Part shown: piece by piece, positions 12,422 through 24,195 of the stretch
How positions within the stretch are numbered: the stretch's first letter is position 1
Layout: each line of letters begins with the position of its first letter
Assembly: GCA_932521035.1 (NCBI GenBank)
Contig: OW051496.1
Location: 806,001 to 870,000, forward strand
Length of the DNA stretch: 64,000 bases
Direction: 5' to 3'
Source of the DNA: Oscheius dolichura
Lineage: Eukaryota; Nematoda; Chromadorea; Rhabditida; Rhabditidae
The notes under the pieces: model-generated
Database searches by the model: none
What the model was told of the DNA's origin: nothing
Seen by the model: only the letters and a program-made list of their open reading frames with translations
Translations under genes and position numbers: made by a program

Positions 12422-13297
12422 GATGGGAACGGCAGGGGAGAGGGAAAGTGACAGAAACAATCCAACTGCCGATAACTGGTGAATCAGGTCAAATTTTATA
12501 AACAAATTTAATTGGAGGGACGGATTTGGGTAATCCGGGGAGGTGCGGGGAACTTTGGGGGATTAATGAGCGGGATGTGAGTCAGTGAGAACAAAAAGGA
12601 ATATTCGGGAAGGGAAAGGTAGAGTGACATGATATGTAAATAAATTCATGTGGGAGACCTTATTAGAACGACAATTCAATGATATCGCAGTGATCTGATG
12701 AGAAAAATCTAATATTTATGGTTTTACCAAGACATTAAAACTTCTGATTTATGTTATCAAACTGATAAGTTGTCGGAAAACGCTTCTGTTGACAATAAAT
12801 CAAAAGCCGACTTCTTGTTTTTTTTTCAACATAATGCTATCGTTTTTCAATATCTATTAACCAGATTGCCTTCTTATCGCGAACTTTTCTATACTTTGCG
12901 ATACAAACAAATATCCCAAGATCGAGATGCTCATGATCCTCTCATGCTGGTCACATGTTCTAGCATCGCCAATCAACGTCAGATGTCGTCTCTGGAAAGG
13001 GAGAAAGACAGTCCTCGGTAAACTTTTCAAATTGCCAAGATGCTGTTGAGTGTTTTTTTCTTCAAGATGTAGAATTTGATGTACCGTATTTCATTTTGTT
13101 CTCAAACTTTTAAATGCTTTATGATACTTACAAATATCACGGGTAACAATATCTCTACTTCTCGCCTCTTTTTTTGGGTATGTACAACTCGAATTACTTC
13201 AAATGAGCAAATAAATATTCTGGATATGATATGAAGATCTAGATCACAATATAGCTGGGCAAAATTGTCTAACTGTGGCTGTTTTTCGCGCTAAAAT
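12422..13297. other. Intergenic stretch between VPS41 end and secreted peptide
   Basis: About 880 bases. It holds one copy of a 27-base AT-rich block resembling TTTTATGGTTTTACTGAAAC...TAAAA (near 12715-12740; others at 344, 514, 16662 and 16926) and one copy of the dispersed motif at 13268, just beyond the VPS41 stop. No supported gene. Confidence 0.5.
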
Positions 13298-16200
13298 CTA
13301 TCCAAGGAGCTCGTCTCGGCTCTCACTACAACTAGGGCAGGTCCCAGAGCGAAGGTGTAGCCTCTTCTCGCTTTCTATACAACAATGGGCATGGGTAAAG
13401 TGACCACAGCCGAAGACCAGTGTATCCGACCATTTCGACTCATCAGTAATGAAACGTTTCCTAAAAACTTGATTGGCTGTCTAACTGTGGCTCTTACCTG
13501 CAGACGATACAGGCTGATCTAGGCCCCAAGGGGAAGGCTCGTCTGTTGACTTTTAGAAAATCGGAGAGGAGAATTGTGGTGTCCGAATAGGTTGCACTTC
13601 TACAACCTTTGAGGAGCTCGACTCTGGCGGCACAATCTCGTAGAACCTTGGCTAACGCGTCGCGAAGTCCTTGAATCTCCAGGCCGAGTGGAATCTGAAG
13701 AAGAAAATGGACTCCTTTTGAAGGAAAACCTTAAAAACAAGGTAACTTTTCAAATCAAAACGACTCTTCCAGTCAATTTCCCCTTTCTCTTCTTTATTTT
13801 ATCGGCATCAGGGTTAAAAAGCTTCAAAACCCTCATAAAATTGATCTGGTTGGTTTTTCTCGTCATTTGCCGGCTGTGATACGGGCACAAAGGTGGTCAA
13901 GCGCGTCTGCTGCCGAGAGTTTACGGGTGCGGCGCCGCGTCGTATTGGACGACAATATAGGGGAAAATAGCCATTTCAGGGTTATTTTGATCGTGAAAAC
14001 TTACTTTTTGGATGACTGAGAGCGGATTTATGCTACTTCCAACCAGCTGAAGTAGTCTGACAACGTGTTCCGGTGTTTGAATGACGAGATCAATCAATTG
14101 GCTCCATAAATCAGGATCATCTTGTTCTGAAACCACCAATTACGACAAATTAGGATAAAATCATCTCCCCAGTTTATCTACCCATCCCAAAACATAAAAT
14201 CCCACCTCTACAGTACTCCACCGCCCTATCCAATTGTTTATATTGTGTCAACATTAGAGTCAGGGCCTCCGCATGGAAGCCGCCCTTGCCCAATAACAGA
14301 ATCGTCTCCTCATGGTAGCCCTTCTGTTTACAGATGTCCAGAGCCATTGTAATGTTGTATTTCTCCGTGTTTCTCAAAAATTTTTGCAACTTTTTCCGGT
14401 CATATTCGGCATAGAGACGGATAGCAATGTCTACATACTCGGAGCCTTCTCCCTTGCTGAAGAGACGCGTCAAATAGGCCATCTGAAAGGGAAATTAATG
14501 TAAGAGTACCTCTGTTTACAATTATTGGAAATCTAAGAACCCTGGCTATAAGAAACCGACCTGAAGCTTAGGTTTTTGTGTCAATTTGGACATGACAAAG
14601 GAGGGCTGGACGCTGTCTTCATTATCTAACAGTAGCCGCAAAGCCAGGTCCGTATTTATGGTCATCAGCTCAGAAATTTGGTCTTTTACCTAGAAACATA
14701 CTGTATTTTTTATTCGGGAGTCAGCAAACCTGATCAAAGAGCTGGTATTTATCGATTACGGCAAAGATATGGGCGTCTCGGATGACATTGATGTATAGTT
14801 TTAGAGCTGGGTCGAATTTCCGGTCGTAGAGGTAGAGATGAGCAAGGGCGCGGTAGAGATTCTGCTCGTCTTCTTGGGTCAGGGAGACGGAGGCTGAAAA
14901 TGGAGAAAAGTAATGGATACACCTTTTCCACGGAATATTTCGTGGTTTTTTTTTTGTGATTTTTCACCCAGACTTTAAATTTCCGGCCAGTTTATTCAAG
15001 ATTACTGCTAGGCTTGTTTTTCCAGAATTAAAATGGCTGCGGTCCCCCAGCGAAAGTGTGAACCGTCGTGAAAAGTCAAGGACTACATCCAGTCTTCTCG
15101 CTGTCTAACTGTGGCTTCCAAAAAAAACAAAACTTACGATCTTTTGGAGCACTAATCGCCCTTTGTAGCCTTCCCAAAGTTAAAACAGCCAAGCTTCCGG
15201 CTCTATAAAGGTCGGGACTCCAACTTTGAACCAATTTCTTGAACAATTGGGTGTCATTCCACAAGGCGGCTTGGAGAACACTCTCGTAACATTCTGGCTC
15301 CAATTGGGGGTGAGCTGTGGGCAGGAGCTGGATTCTTAGCCATTAGAACAGAAAAAACTGGAAACTTACGTCGGCAAGAAGGGTCGAAAGGTGGTTATGT
15401 TCGAATAAGTTCACGGCCCATTCCCATTCCGCTCGGGACTCATCACAGACCTAAACGCCGCAACTAGACAGCGCCACAGTTAGACAGCCACACCTCTTTC
15501 AACTTGACTGCTGCCAGTCGGGGCTTTCCTATGCTCATAAAATGCTCCACCATACTTCTGCCAACTATTCGGGGGGCGTATTCCGTTTCTTCTAGCTCGT
15601 GGGCTCTAAAATTAATTTTTTTAATTGATAAAATAAGTAAAACTCACTTTTGTTTGGCTAAATCGAAGGCCTCTTCCCATAGTTCCTTCTCTATCCTCCA
15701 TTTGACGGCATTTATGGCTCCATAAGGGGTTGCCTGGAAGGAAATACGGTAACATTGGTCTTTTATGAGGAATGGCTGTGTCTAACTGTGGCTGTTACTC
15801 GAAACAGAAAGAATTAGGTGTCTAACTGTGGCTCTAATTCCAAAAACAAGCAAACACTGTCGAAGTGTGGATTTTCACACCAAAAAATTGAAATACTGCG
15901 CCTCTAACATTGAAAAAAGCTGTCTAACTGTGGCTCTAACCCCATAAACTCACTGAAACGAGACTTTTAGGTCCTGAGAGGAAGTAAGCATCGAATGTAG
16001 GCAATCCAACCATCGAGAAATGAGTAGGTTGAGAACTCGACGTGGCTTCTAGCCTGAAAAATTGAGCTGTTCCAAGAAAATGGAGAAACTCCTACCCTAA
16101 TCTATCTTCAGAATGGAGCTTATATTCTTTTTCAGTCACAGGAGAGATTACAGAAACTTGAACCAAGGGAATGGGTCCGTTCTTGTCAAATTGCGACTGC

Positions 16201-19200
16201 ATCGAGACCATACTCTGGAATTTTTAATGAATCGTAGTTCAAATAAAGTGGTCTTCACTTAGTAACGAGAATTCGTAGGCCGCTCCTTTAGTTCCAATAT
16301 GAAACTCACCGAAGTATCGCAAAAATCGCTATCATCCTCTCCTTCAGCCGGCTTCAATCCGAAAAGGATCAATTTCTCCCAATTGCCGTGTGAATCAGCG
16401 ACATAGGAGATTCCGGAGAGGAACATCCCATTCAGATGGAAGGAGTAATGGATCTCCGAGTGTTTTGTGACCTAAAAAAATGAGGAGAATAGGAGGAAAA
16501 ATGCCGCAAATGTGATTTTTGAAAATGAATTAATAGTCATGTGAATAATTTACAAAGGATCCCAACTTTTAGTAGTGATGTAAAAACATGAATAAATCTT
16601 TTTTGACTAAATTTACGATCAAACAAGGGTTGCAGTGTTCCGCCTGGAAAATTGGTAATTTTATGGTTTTACTGGAACATTAAAGTTCATTATAGTGTAC
16701 AGGGAGTTGATAACTCGAAAGTTGCGAACTATCGACAAATAAATAAGTGCCTGAAATTTCTAATCGATTTCTTTTAGCCGAAATGTGTATAAATGTGTAC
16801 ACCAATTTTGGTCCTTCCTGGTCCTTTCAACATTTCCTATGTGTTACTCGGTCCAAATTAGAAATCATATTTAGACAAAAATTGTTCGAGTGAGCAACCA
16901 ATGCTGCCTTTGAGATATTCTTCTTTTATGGTTTTACTGAAACGTTAAAAGACATAGCGCAGTTGAGCTGCAATGTGAGTGTTGCCTGTGTGTGATCTAT
17001 AACATCTCCTATCGAATTTATCTCAATATTTTACGCAATTCAAGGCCTCTCCAGCAGTAAATTGAGAAGAACCTGCATTCAAAAAACTAAATAAAGGTCT
17101 TATAGCCATAAGAAATCAAAAACTAGGGAGCTTCCCCTCGTTAGATTCTGTAAAATAGTCCTTTCGCAGTTTAGATGCCAATAGAATCAAAAGACGCCAT
17201 TATTACACCGGCGTATAAACTTGTTGTTGGAAACGGACGAAGGGGACTACTATCAAATAGATAAACATAATTCTTTATTTTAATGTTGTGTAAAACCATA
17301 AAAAGCTTTTTGGTATTAGATTTGCCGTTATAGCAGCTCCCAGCTAAAGAACGCCACAACGCTGTCTAACTGTGGCTTCTCCCCCTTTCCTCATTTCTGG
17401 CTGTCTAACTGTGGCTTACCTTGATTCCCTTCGCACTGTCGACCATAACCACCACAGTTACAGTATCTGCCCATCCTATAGCCAGTGACTCGTCGGAAAG
17501 CCAGCAATGAGCCGGTGGGAACCTCGAGGTCCTTATCCTGTCCACATCATGGCTCGGATTAATCAATGTTATCATTTTATGGACACTTCTAAACGATTTA
17601 AACCTTTAAAAATCACAAAAAGCGGGTCTAACTTGTCGTAGATCCTTGTTCCCGTGTCATTTGTAAAGGCCACGTAGTTATTATGCCAACTGATCCGGGA
17701 AATGAAGCCATCTTTCTCCCCGCCATGGAAAGCTATCTAAAATTTAAAAAATCTCGGATCCTGGATGGAAAGCGCCACAATTAGACAGCCAAAAAACTTA
17801 CAGTTTCCTTATAGTTGAAGAATTTCTTCTCATAAAAGATTAGATTCCTCTCCCCGATGACAAAAAGTGGCGGGGACGTATTTTTCGAAAAATTCGGGGA
17901 AATACCAATGGCTTTTGGCATTACCGGTGTGCTCAGGACCTGGAAAAGGGTCTCGAGTGGAAAATAGAGGAAAATTTGGGCTTACAAAGTTCATTTCTGA
18001 GGTTCCAAGGCCGGAAACAACTACACGGGCGTCTATACCACAGCTGATCACATAGTTACCGGAGTCTTCCACTTCCAGACGGGAAACTGGCGCACGGTGA
18101 GGTTTCAACCGCTGAATATAATTTTTCAGCCCTTCATTACTGTGCTAGGAAGGAGATCGGAGGTTATAAAACTAGTAGTAAACCAAATAATAGCTTGTAA
18201 GCCATACAGAACTCAAAAGACACTTCAAAGCAGTTTACCCTAGCTATTTGAACTTTGTAACATTTCGACTGCTGAATATAATCTTTGGCTAACTTTTCAA
18301 AACTAATCGTGTATATAATTCCTCTACTTTTACCTAATAAAAGAGACTTGATAGGGAAATACCCAAATTCCGTACTAATTTCCAAACTTTAAACCCTCAT
18401 AACTCGGTGAGGTTATGTGTTCCGCCGCTGAAAATTTGTTTCCGGCTGAATATAAAAATTTACTCTAAATTACGTTGTTAGACTAAGAAAAATCTATACT
18501 AAAAGTGAATACCATCGTCAACGAACGATTTATTTACCCCCGGCGCAATCCACTTTCAAAGAACAAGAGCACGGTGAGGTTTCAACCGCTGAATATCATC
18601 ATCCACCCGCTATTATTGTACTGTTACGTAGGTAGGTTGCGGAACTAATAATGGCAAAATAACGACTTGTAAGCCTGTAACGATTCCCCCCAAAGGATCC
18701 AGACAGATTGCTAGGTTTCAACAGCATTATATAATTCTTGGCTCAATTCTAAGGCAGTGAAAGGGCCGTTGTACCAGGAAAATTGAATATTTTTATTGGA
18801 AAGTGGACAAAAAATGCTTTTCCAATTCTTTGTCATAGCTAACTAGCAGTAGTATGCCTGTTTAGAGCTTTGAGATATTTCAACTGGAAAATATAAAAGT
18901 GCACCATCATAGTGAACTGTTGGCACGAAAAGTGGGGATGAATAAAAATTGGTTAGCATAGATAAAGAATGGTTTATTTCCCCTCGAGACACAATAAACC
19001 AGTGGAAAGAATGAAGGGCTTTAGGAAGTTTCGGCTCCTAATTATAAAGGTTTACTTTGAAGCGCTGATAATAAGACGCGGGAAGCGGAGGAAGCAAAAA
19101 ACAGAAATGAACCAGATCTTGGGAGATTCGAAGATCAACTCGAAGACTTTTCTGGAGTTTCAAGTCAAGTTTATAATTATTTACTGCCTAACGGGGTGTT

Positions 19201-19911
19201 GTAGCTTCGACTCTTTTTGTAGCCATAAAACAGGATGATCAAACAAGCTTTGTCCACAGTACAGGCAACAATTAGGAAGTGATTACTAAAACTGTGAAGT
19301 TTCAGTCACTGGATATTAGGACATTCACGGAGTGCCGCACATCCTTCGTTTCTTTTCAAGGATGCAAATCTCCGAAATTCTGCTAGTCTACTTCTTTAGA
19401 CTTTTAAAAGTGTCGACCACTATATTTGAGGTTCACACATTTCAAAAAAATACTGCGCAGAGGGTTCAGTCAATAAAAAGGAAAAATTTAGAAATGAAGA
19501 CCTAACCATGGAATCTTTGTGGTTTCAATACCTGGATATATGAATAGAGGAATAAAAAACTTGATAAAATAACAGTTTGAATACCCACTGGAATATGAAC
19601 ATGATCCATAGTTCCCTCATGGCTCATCGCGTAGATATAGCCTTGATGTGTTCCAATAACTAGAAATTTATCATGAGCTGCTAAACTAGTGATTTTATCA
19701 TCTCGAAGCATCTGAAAATCCCCACCGTTTCTCTCAAAAAACTGGAAAAAATACTCACATTTTTGACGTCTTTCTCGTCAATCAGTCGGTAGTTAAAGAA
19801 CGGCTCCAAGGGGGTTTCGTCCTCCTCCTCCTCCGAATTATAGCCCCGACCGGCGGGGCCTTCCACCCTGCCGAGGACATCCTTTTCCGGGGGCGGAACG
19901 AAGAGACTCAT
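13298..19911 (-). CDS. vps-41: VPS41, HOPS complex subunit
   Basis: Subunit of the HOPS tethering complex that drives fusion of late endosomes and autophagosomes with lysosomes. Exon 1 (19911 to about 19759) starts MSLFVPPPEKDVLGRVEG with an acidic patch (SEEEEDE). Next come the WD40-like N-terminal pieces: ITSLAAHDKFLVIGTHQGYI, HRAPVSRLEVEDSGNYVIS, LFVIGERNLIFYEKKFFNY and ISWHNNYVAFTNDTGTRIYD. The middle and C-terminal parts form the clathrin-heavy-chain-like helical repeats, including NLYRALAHLYLYDRKFDPAL, GYHEETILLLGKGGFHAEAL and DPDLWSQLIDLVIQTPEHVV followed by NPLSVIQK. The final exons encode the Vps41 RING-type finger (CIVCR, then CGHFTHAHC and CPSC) and stop at 13298. More than a dozen short introns separate them; several carry the GCTGTCTAACTGTGGC motif. 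Identification is firm from domain order and line-by-line similarity; some splice borders are approximate. Confidence 0.92.
13908..13934. repeat. Solo end of MITE family A in a VPS41 intron
   Basis: CTGCCGAGAGTTTACGGGTG followed by CGGCGCC matches the inverted-repeat end of MITE family A. A partner left end is not clear, so this is a truncated copy. Confidence 0.55.
18090..18600 (-). repeat. Duplicated exon-start segment inside a VPS41 intron
   Basis: The beginning of a VPS41 exon with its acceptor (TATTCAG then CGGTTGAAACCTCACCGTGC, near 18120-18094) recurs almost exactly near 18597-18570, about 476 bases upstream on the minus strand. Weaker GCTGAATATA-type remnants lie near 18260 and 18440. 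The copy keeps the AG acceptor but soon loses the frame. Confidence 0.75.
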
Positions 19912-20701
19912 GACTGGATCCGGGGTGGAATCTATGAATTGTCTTGTAAAATAAGAAGAGCTAGGAAAACATCAGAAAACAGAGGAGAATGCTTCAGGAA
20001 TCGCTTTTATACCGGGTCGCTTTCAAAATTTGCTTTTTATTACGTGTTTTCAGCTACAGGAAATTACGGAATCTTCTTGTAAAATTAGTATAAACAGGAC
20101 CAGAAATTCAGTAAATTTAGCTGTGGAGCCCGAAAAAGCAATGGATACCAGACGCTGTGGCTCCCTTGCTGTCTAACTGTCTAGACCGCCTTTGGAATAA
20201 GGATTTTCCCATGATAACAGCTTATTAGTTCCCTGTACCTATTTTGAGGCTAGGCCAACTAATCTTATCGACATCAAAAAGTGGGTTATACACCCTAATT
20301 CTTTGAATATAACCTACTTTTGAATAGCCGCTCCTTCCAAAGGGTTGAATCCTAGAAATGGTGGACTTCTAGCCCTGGGAAGACGTGAAAGCCCTCTGAA
20401 ATCTGAGTCATTCATATTTTTCTCCCCAAAATCATATTCAATCACTGAAAAACTTCCTATCTACCTTATTAGACGCTACTGATACATGGCTAGTTTCATC
20501 TGTGAAATACGTAGTGGATGCCCATCCGATCTTTCGTCAAATACCCGAATTGACACCATAAATAATTTATTCTTCTCTGTATATATAACTAACTATTCAA
20601 ATAGGCACCTCGTCAAATTCAATAGGATAAAAGAGGCAAGATCACAGGAAAGACTGGGAAATATTAAATTGGGGGAATGTTTCGGACGGCTTATTTGATA
20701 C
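19912..20701. other. Intergenic stretch between UVRAG stop and VPS41 start
   Basis: 790 bases. It holds one partial dispersed motif (CTGTCTAACTGTCTAG at 20168) and AT-rich sequence. No supported gene or RNA. It would contain the UVRAG 3' end and the VPS41 promoter or trans-splice leader region. Confidence 0.5.
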
Positions 20702-23700
20702 CTATTCATCAAGGACAGCTGTTTGGTCTCTGGTTGAATCATCTACATCCACAGTATTATTTTCTTCAAAGGATAGCGAAGAAATAGCCGAAGAATCCAG
20801 ATCTTCCGCCACTATGGACAGCTCGAATGGCCGTTTTGCCTAAAATACACCCTGTAAACAACGGACTGACAGAAAAATACTCACAATTCTTCGGTTGCAT
20901 TGAGGAGAACGGACTCTGGATCGTGAAAACTACCGACCCGTTCCTCATCCAGGTCGTCCATTAATATTGCTGGGGTTCCTATCATTTTCCAGGGCCTGTC
21001 CAGGAATTTCACGTCGCCTTTTCCTCGGATAACGACTTCTAGCCATTCTCTAACAGTCTGGAGGTAGTGACCGAGGTGGGAGGCGGATAATCCGGTATCA
21101 CAGCGGAGTTGGGCAATGTTTTTACCTGAAAAATGGGAAATTTTAGGGGAAAATGGCGAAAAACAGGAAGAAAATGGTCGAGGCTGTCTAACTGTGGCTC
21201 TCTTTCTCCACCAGCTATCTAACTGTGGTGCTTACCTAATAGCGACAGTGAGATGTCCAGTTTCTCTCTATCGGCCCTCCAATGTGTTCCATACAACGGG
21301 AAGGTTTTCTCATCCTTCGGGGAATAAATCTCCGAATTGGAGGCGAGTGCAGTCATTGGATATCGGAAATTGTAGTCCAAAATCCAAGAAATACAGTCCA
21401 ACAACTGGACAAGATATCCCAGGGCCGCCGTGAATTCCACCTCGCTGTGGCCTGAAAATCAGGAGATTTTATTGTATTTCGGTGGTAGTTGAAATAATTT
21501 AGGAATGTAAAGCTGTCTGATGTGTGATCTACTATTGCGAATGATAGAAAATTTACCTTTTAGCATACTAATCGAGGGCAAGTGAACACCACAGATGGAA
21601 TCCACCCTCGGGCAGGAACAGCTCTTCTGTCCCAGTGGAATATCTCGTAACTGAAAAAGTATATAAATTTCTCAATCAATTCCAAGGAAAGTAGAAGCCT
21701 GATTGAGTTGGCTGAAACGTAGAACCGTCTAATGGGCCTCACTTATAGGAGAGTTGCAGCAGAAAAACTTAGCCCATATTTTGTTTCTCAAAAATTACTT
21801 TTAGGAACAGCAGCAGCAGATTCAACGGATATTCCACGGATTCAAATTTGGCGGCGCGTCTCCGCTATGGGACCATGTCCGAAACTTTCAGGTCCCGTAG
21901 CGGAGAGGTTTTGCCGAGGGATATCCGTTAGAAATGGACTATATAATCCTGTCAAGACCAGGCGAACTTGGAAGTTGATAATTTTGGATACCTAGATCAA
22001 TTTCCAGTCAATTTTGATATTCCACTTCCTCCGTTTCCGCTACATTTGACAGAACGAACGATTGTTAGAGCTGCCGGTTAATTCTTATAGCCAACTTGAA
22101 ACAAAATATAAACGGCTAATTTTTGAAGACTCACAGAAAAGTCAATAACTCACAGCCGCATACTTTTACAGCAATTTGTAAGCAAAATAAAATTCTACGA
22201 GATCTACAAGAAAAATATCCTAACAGCCGCGGAATTTCTGCTGTAAAACGTCTGAGTGTGGAAACTAATCCTTAATCCTTTTTTACTGCCCCTTGAAAAA
22301 TTGGAAAAAAAAACACATAACGGATAAGCTTACCTCAATTTTAAAAATGTCCTTCAATTCCGTCAACAGTAATCTTGATCGGTGCCTGACGAGGCGACTA
22401 TAGGCGTAGGCATATTTTCTGGATAAAGGTCATGTCACTCATTAGAAAAATGAATTATTTCCCTTTTCATAGAATCCATTAAACAAAAAATTATCGAAAA
22501 ACGGAACTGGTACCAAATATTACTGGGAAAACTGACTGTTTCTCTTGAAGTGTCGCCTTTGCGAAGCAGATAATCCTGTCCATCTGCTCACAACGAATTT
22601 TTAAAGCTTTCATTTCGTTGTCCTGAACGAAAATTCATTTTACAAGCTACAAAAGTAGGATTTCTACCTTTATTTCCTGTTCTTCCTGCAGTTGGGCTAT
22701 TTTCATCCTTTTCCGAGCACAAATCCGCTTCAATCTATCGATTTTTGTTGATTTTACCTCGTTGAGGGTTCGAATATTGGCTATTTCTGCTGCCTAGAGT
22801 TATATAAGAATGATGAAAAGCTAAAAAATAGACTTACAACGGAGTGAGCTTCCAAGAGGTGATGGACTTCATCACTGTCCAGGTCGTCCTTGTATTTGTC
22901 GAGTTTATCATTGCTCATCTGGACGCCTTTCACAAGGGATTGGATTCTGAAAAACACGATAAACTCTATAACGCTATGATATTGGTCGTCTCTTTTTGAG
23001 AACCCACTGAAGCAGTATGGAAATTTGACAAAAATCGGAAGAGCCTGTCTTGTCCATCGACATAATGACCCAAGTTCCATTTTTAAGGAACTGCTGGAAC
23101 AGGAGAGAAATAGGAATGTTGTATGCCCAATAGTGCAGTTTTCAATGATAGGCTGCGGTAACGCGGTAAGCACCTTTAATCTACGGCTGAATGTATTTAA
23201 AAAAATTGGCTTTCTGCAATTTCGGGGGAATGGACTATAATGTCATAACCAGCGGGCCTTCGGCAGCCTACGGCTGTCGTCTATCTGTCAAAGTTATCCG
23301 TCTCGACCTGTGGCGACCTTTCCGCTCTTCTGCCGACGACCGCCTGCGGCGGCCATCGGGATTAAAAAATTAGTAATCCCTTTACCGTCGGACAAACAAA
23401 CAAACAAACAGACAAACACCATAGCGCTTAAGGGGAGATCGTTACAGTATCGTCGTGGTTGCTGGCTGATATTAAAATGCGATTGAATCAATAAGAATTT
23501 TTCGCAAAACTGTGGCAGAAAATTCTGGTGGAGCGCTGGCCTGGTTCTTTTTATCCAATAGCTGAATCAACACGAGATCTAGCTATAACTGTTGGATTGT
23601 ATTCTAGTTCAAAAATCGAGCATTCTATTCCACTAGCACTGTTTTTAGATAACCGATGAATAAATAGAAATTTTAACATCATGGCGTTTTCTTAACCGAA

Positions 23701-24006
23701 TTGCCAGCTCGCTTTTTGCTTTTATCCAATCCTTGAATCACGGAATATTCTTTGCAGAATTATCCAGCAATAGATCCAGACACTCATTCACGTTTTTTAC
23801 CGTAAAAAATCATAAAATAAATAAGAAAGCCCCACCTCTGCCATGTGTGCATATTACAGGAGAGTCGAATCTGATCCGATCTGTTCGACGCTCCTCCGGA
23901 TGAGCGGATGGAAGCCGTCGCAGAAGCCAGGTAGGCGGCGGAGCCATTCCTGGACATAAGAAGGTGGCGGGAATTCTAAATATGTACTCAAAATTGTAAT
24001 AAGCAT
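20702..24006 (-). CDS. uvrg-1: UVRAG, Beclin-1/VPS34 complex subunit
   Basis: Regulatory subunit of class III PI3-kinase complex II, acting in endosome maturation and autophagy. The start is the ATG at 24006 (MLITILSTYLEFPPPSYVQE). The reading continues through an intron of about 900 bases (FDGFHPLIRRSVEQIG..., then IQSLVKGVQMSNDKLDKYKD) into a coiled coil (AAEIANIRTLNEV; KIDRLKRICARKRMKIAQLQ). The C-terminal Atg14/UVRAG module is clear: ALGYLVQLLDCISWILDYNF, RYPM, EKTFPLYG and KNIAQLRCDTGLSASHLGHY, matching the human ALGY...LRYPI...FPLY...NIAQLR order. The last exon (to 20702) is acidic. The N-terminal C2 domain of vertebrate UVRAG is not visible, so the protein is either shortened or has an unseen upstream exon. 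Its start lies 190 bases after the Nup62 stop on the same strand. Confidence 0.85.
23220..23430. repeat. Interspersed repeat family B, copy in UVRAG intron
   Basis: Carries the block from CCAGCGGGCCTTCGGCAGCC to AACAAACAGACAAACACCAT plus AGCGCTT. An inverted, longer copy lies at about 55310-55725 in the UGT gene. It contains a (CAAA)n/(GTCT)n-like run and GC-rich palindromic pieces. It is non-coding. Confidence 0.7.
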
Positions 24007-24195
24007 CAATTATTCAACATTGTAAAGTACACGGAGATTGTAATATCGAGTGGGTAAAGCCAAGAAAAAATAACGAGTAGACTTTTATCGAGAAAATTTA
24101 TTGATTTTTTGAGATGATCAAAGAATAAATGATACCAACGAAACATAACAAAAAGAGAGATAAAGCCACCGTAATCTGGATAAATCAACGGAATT

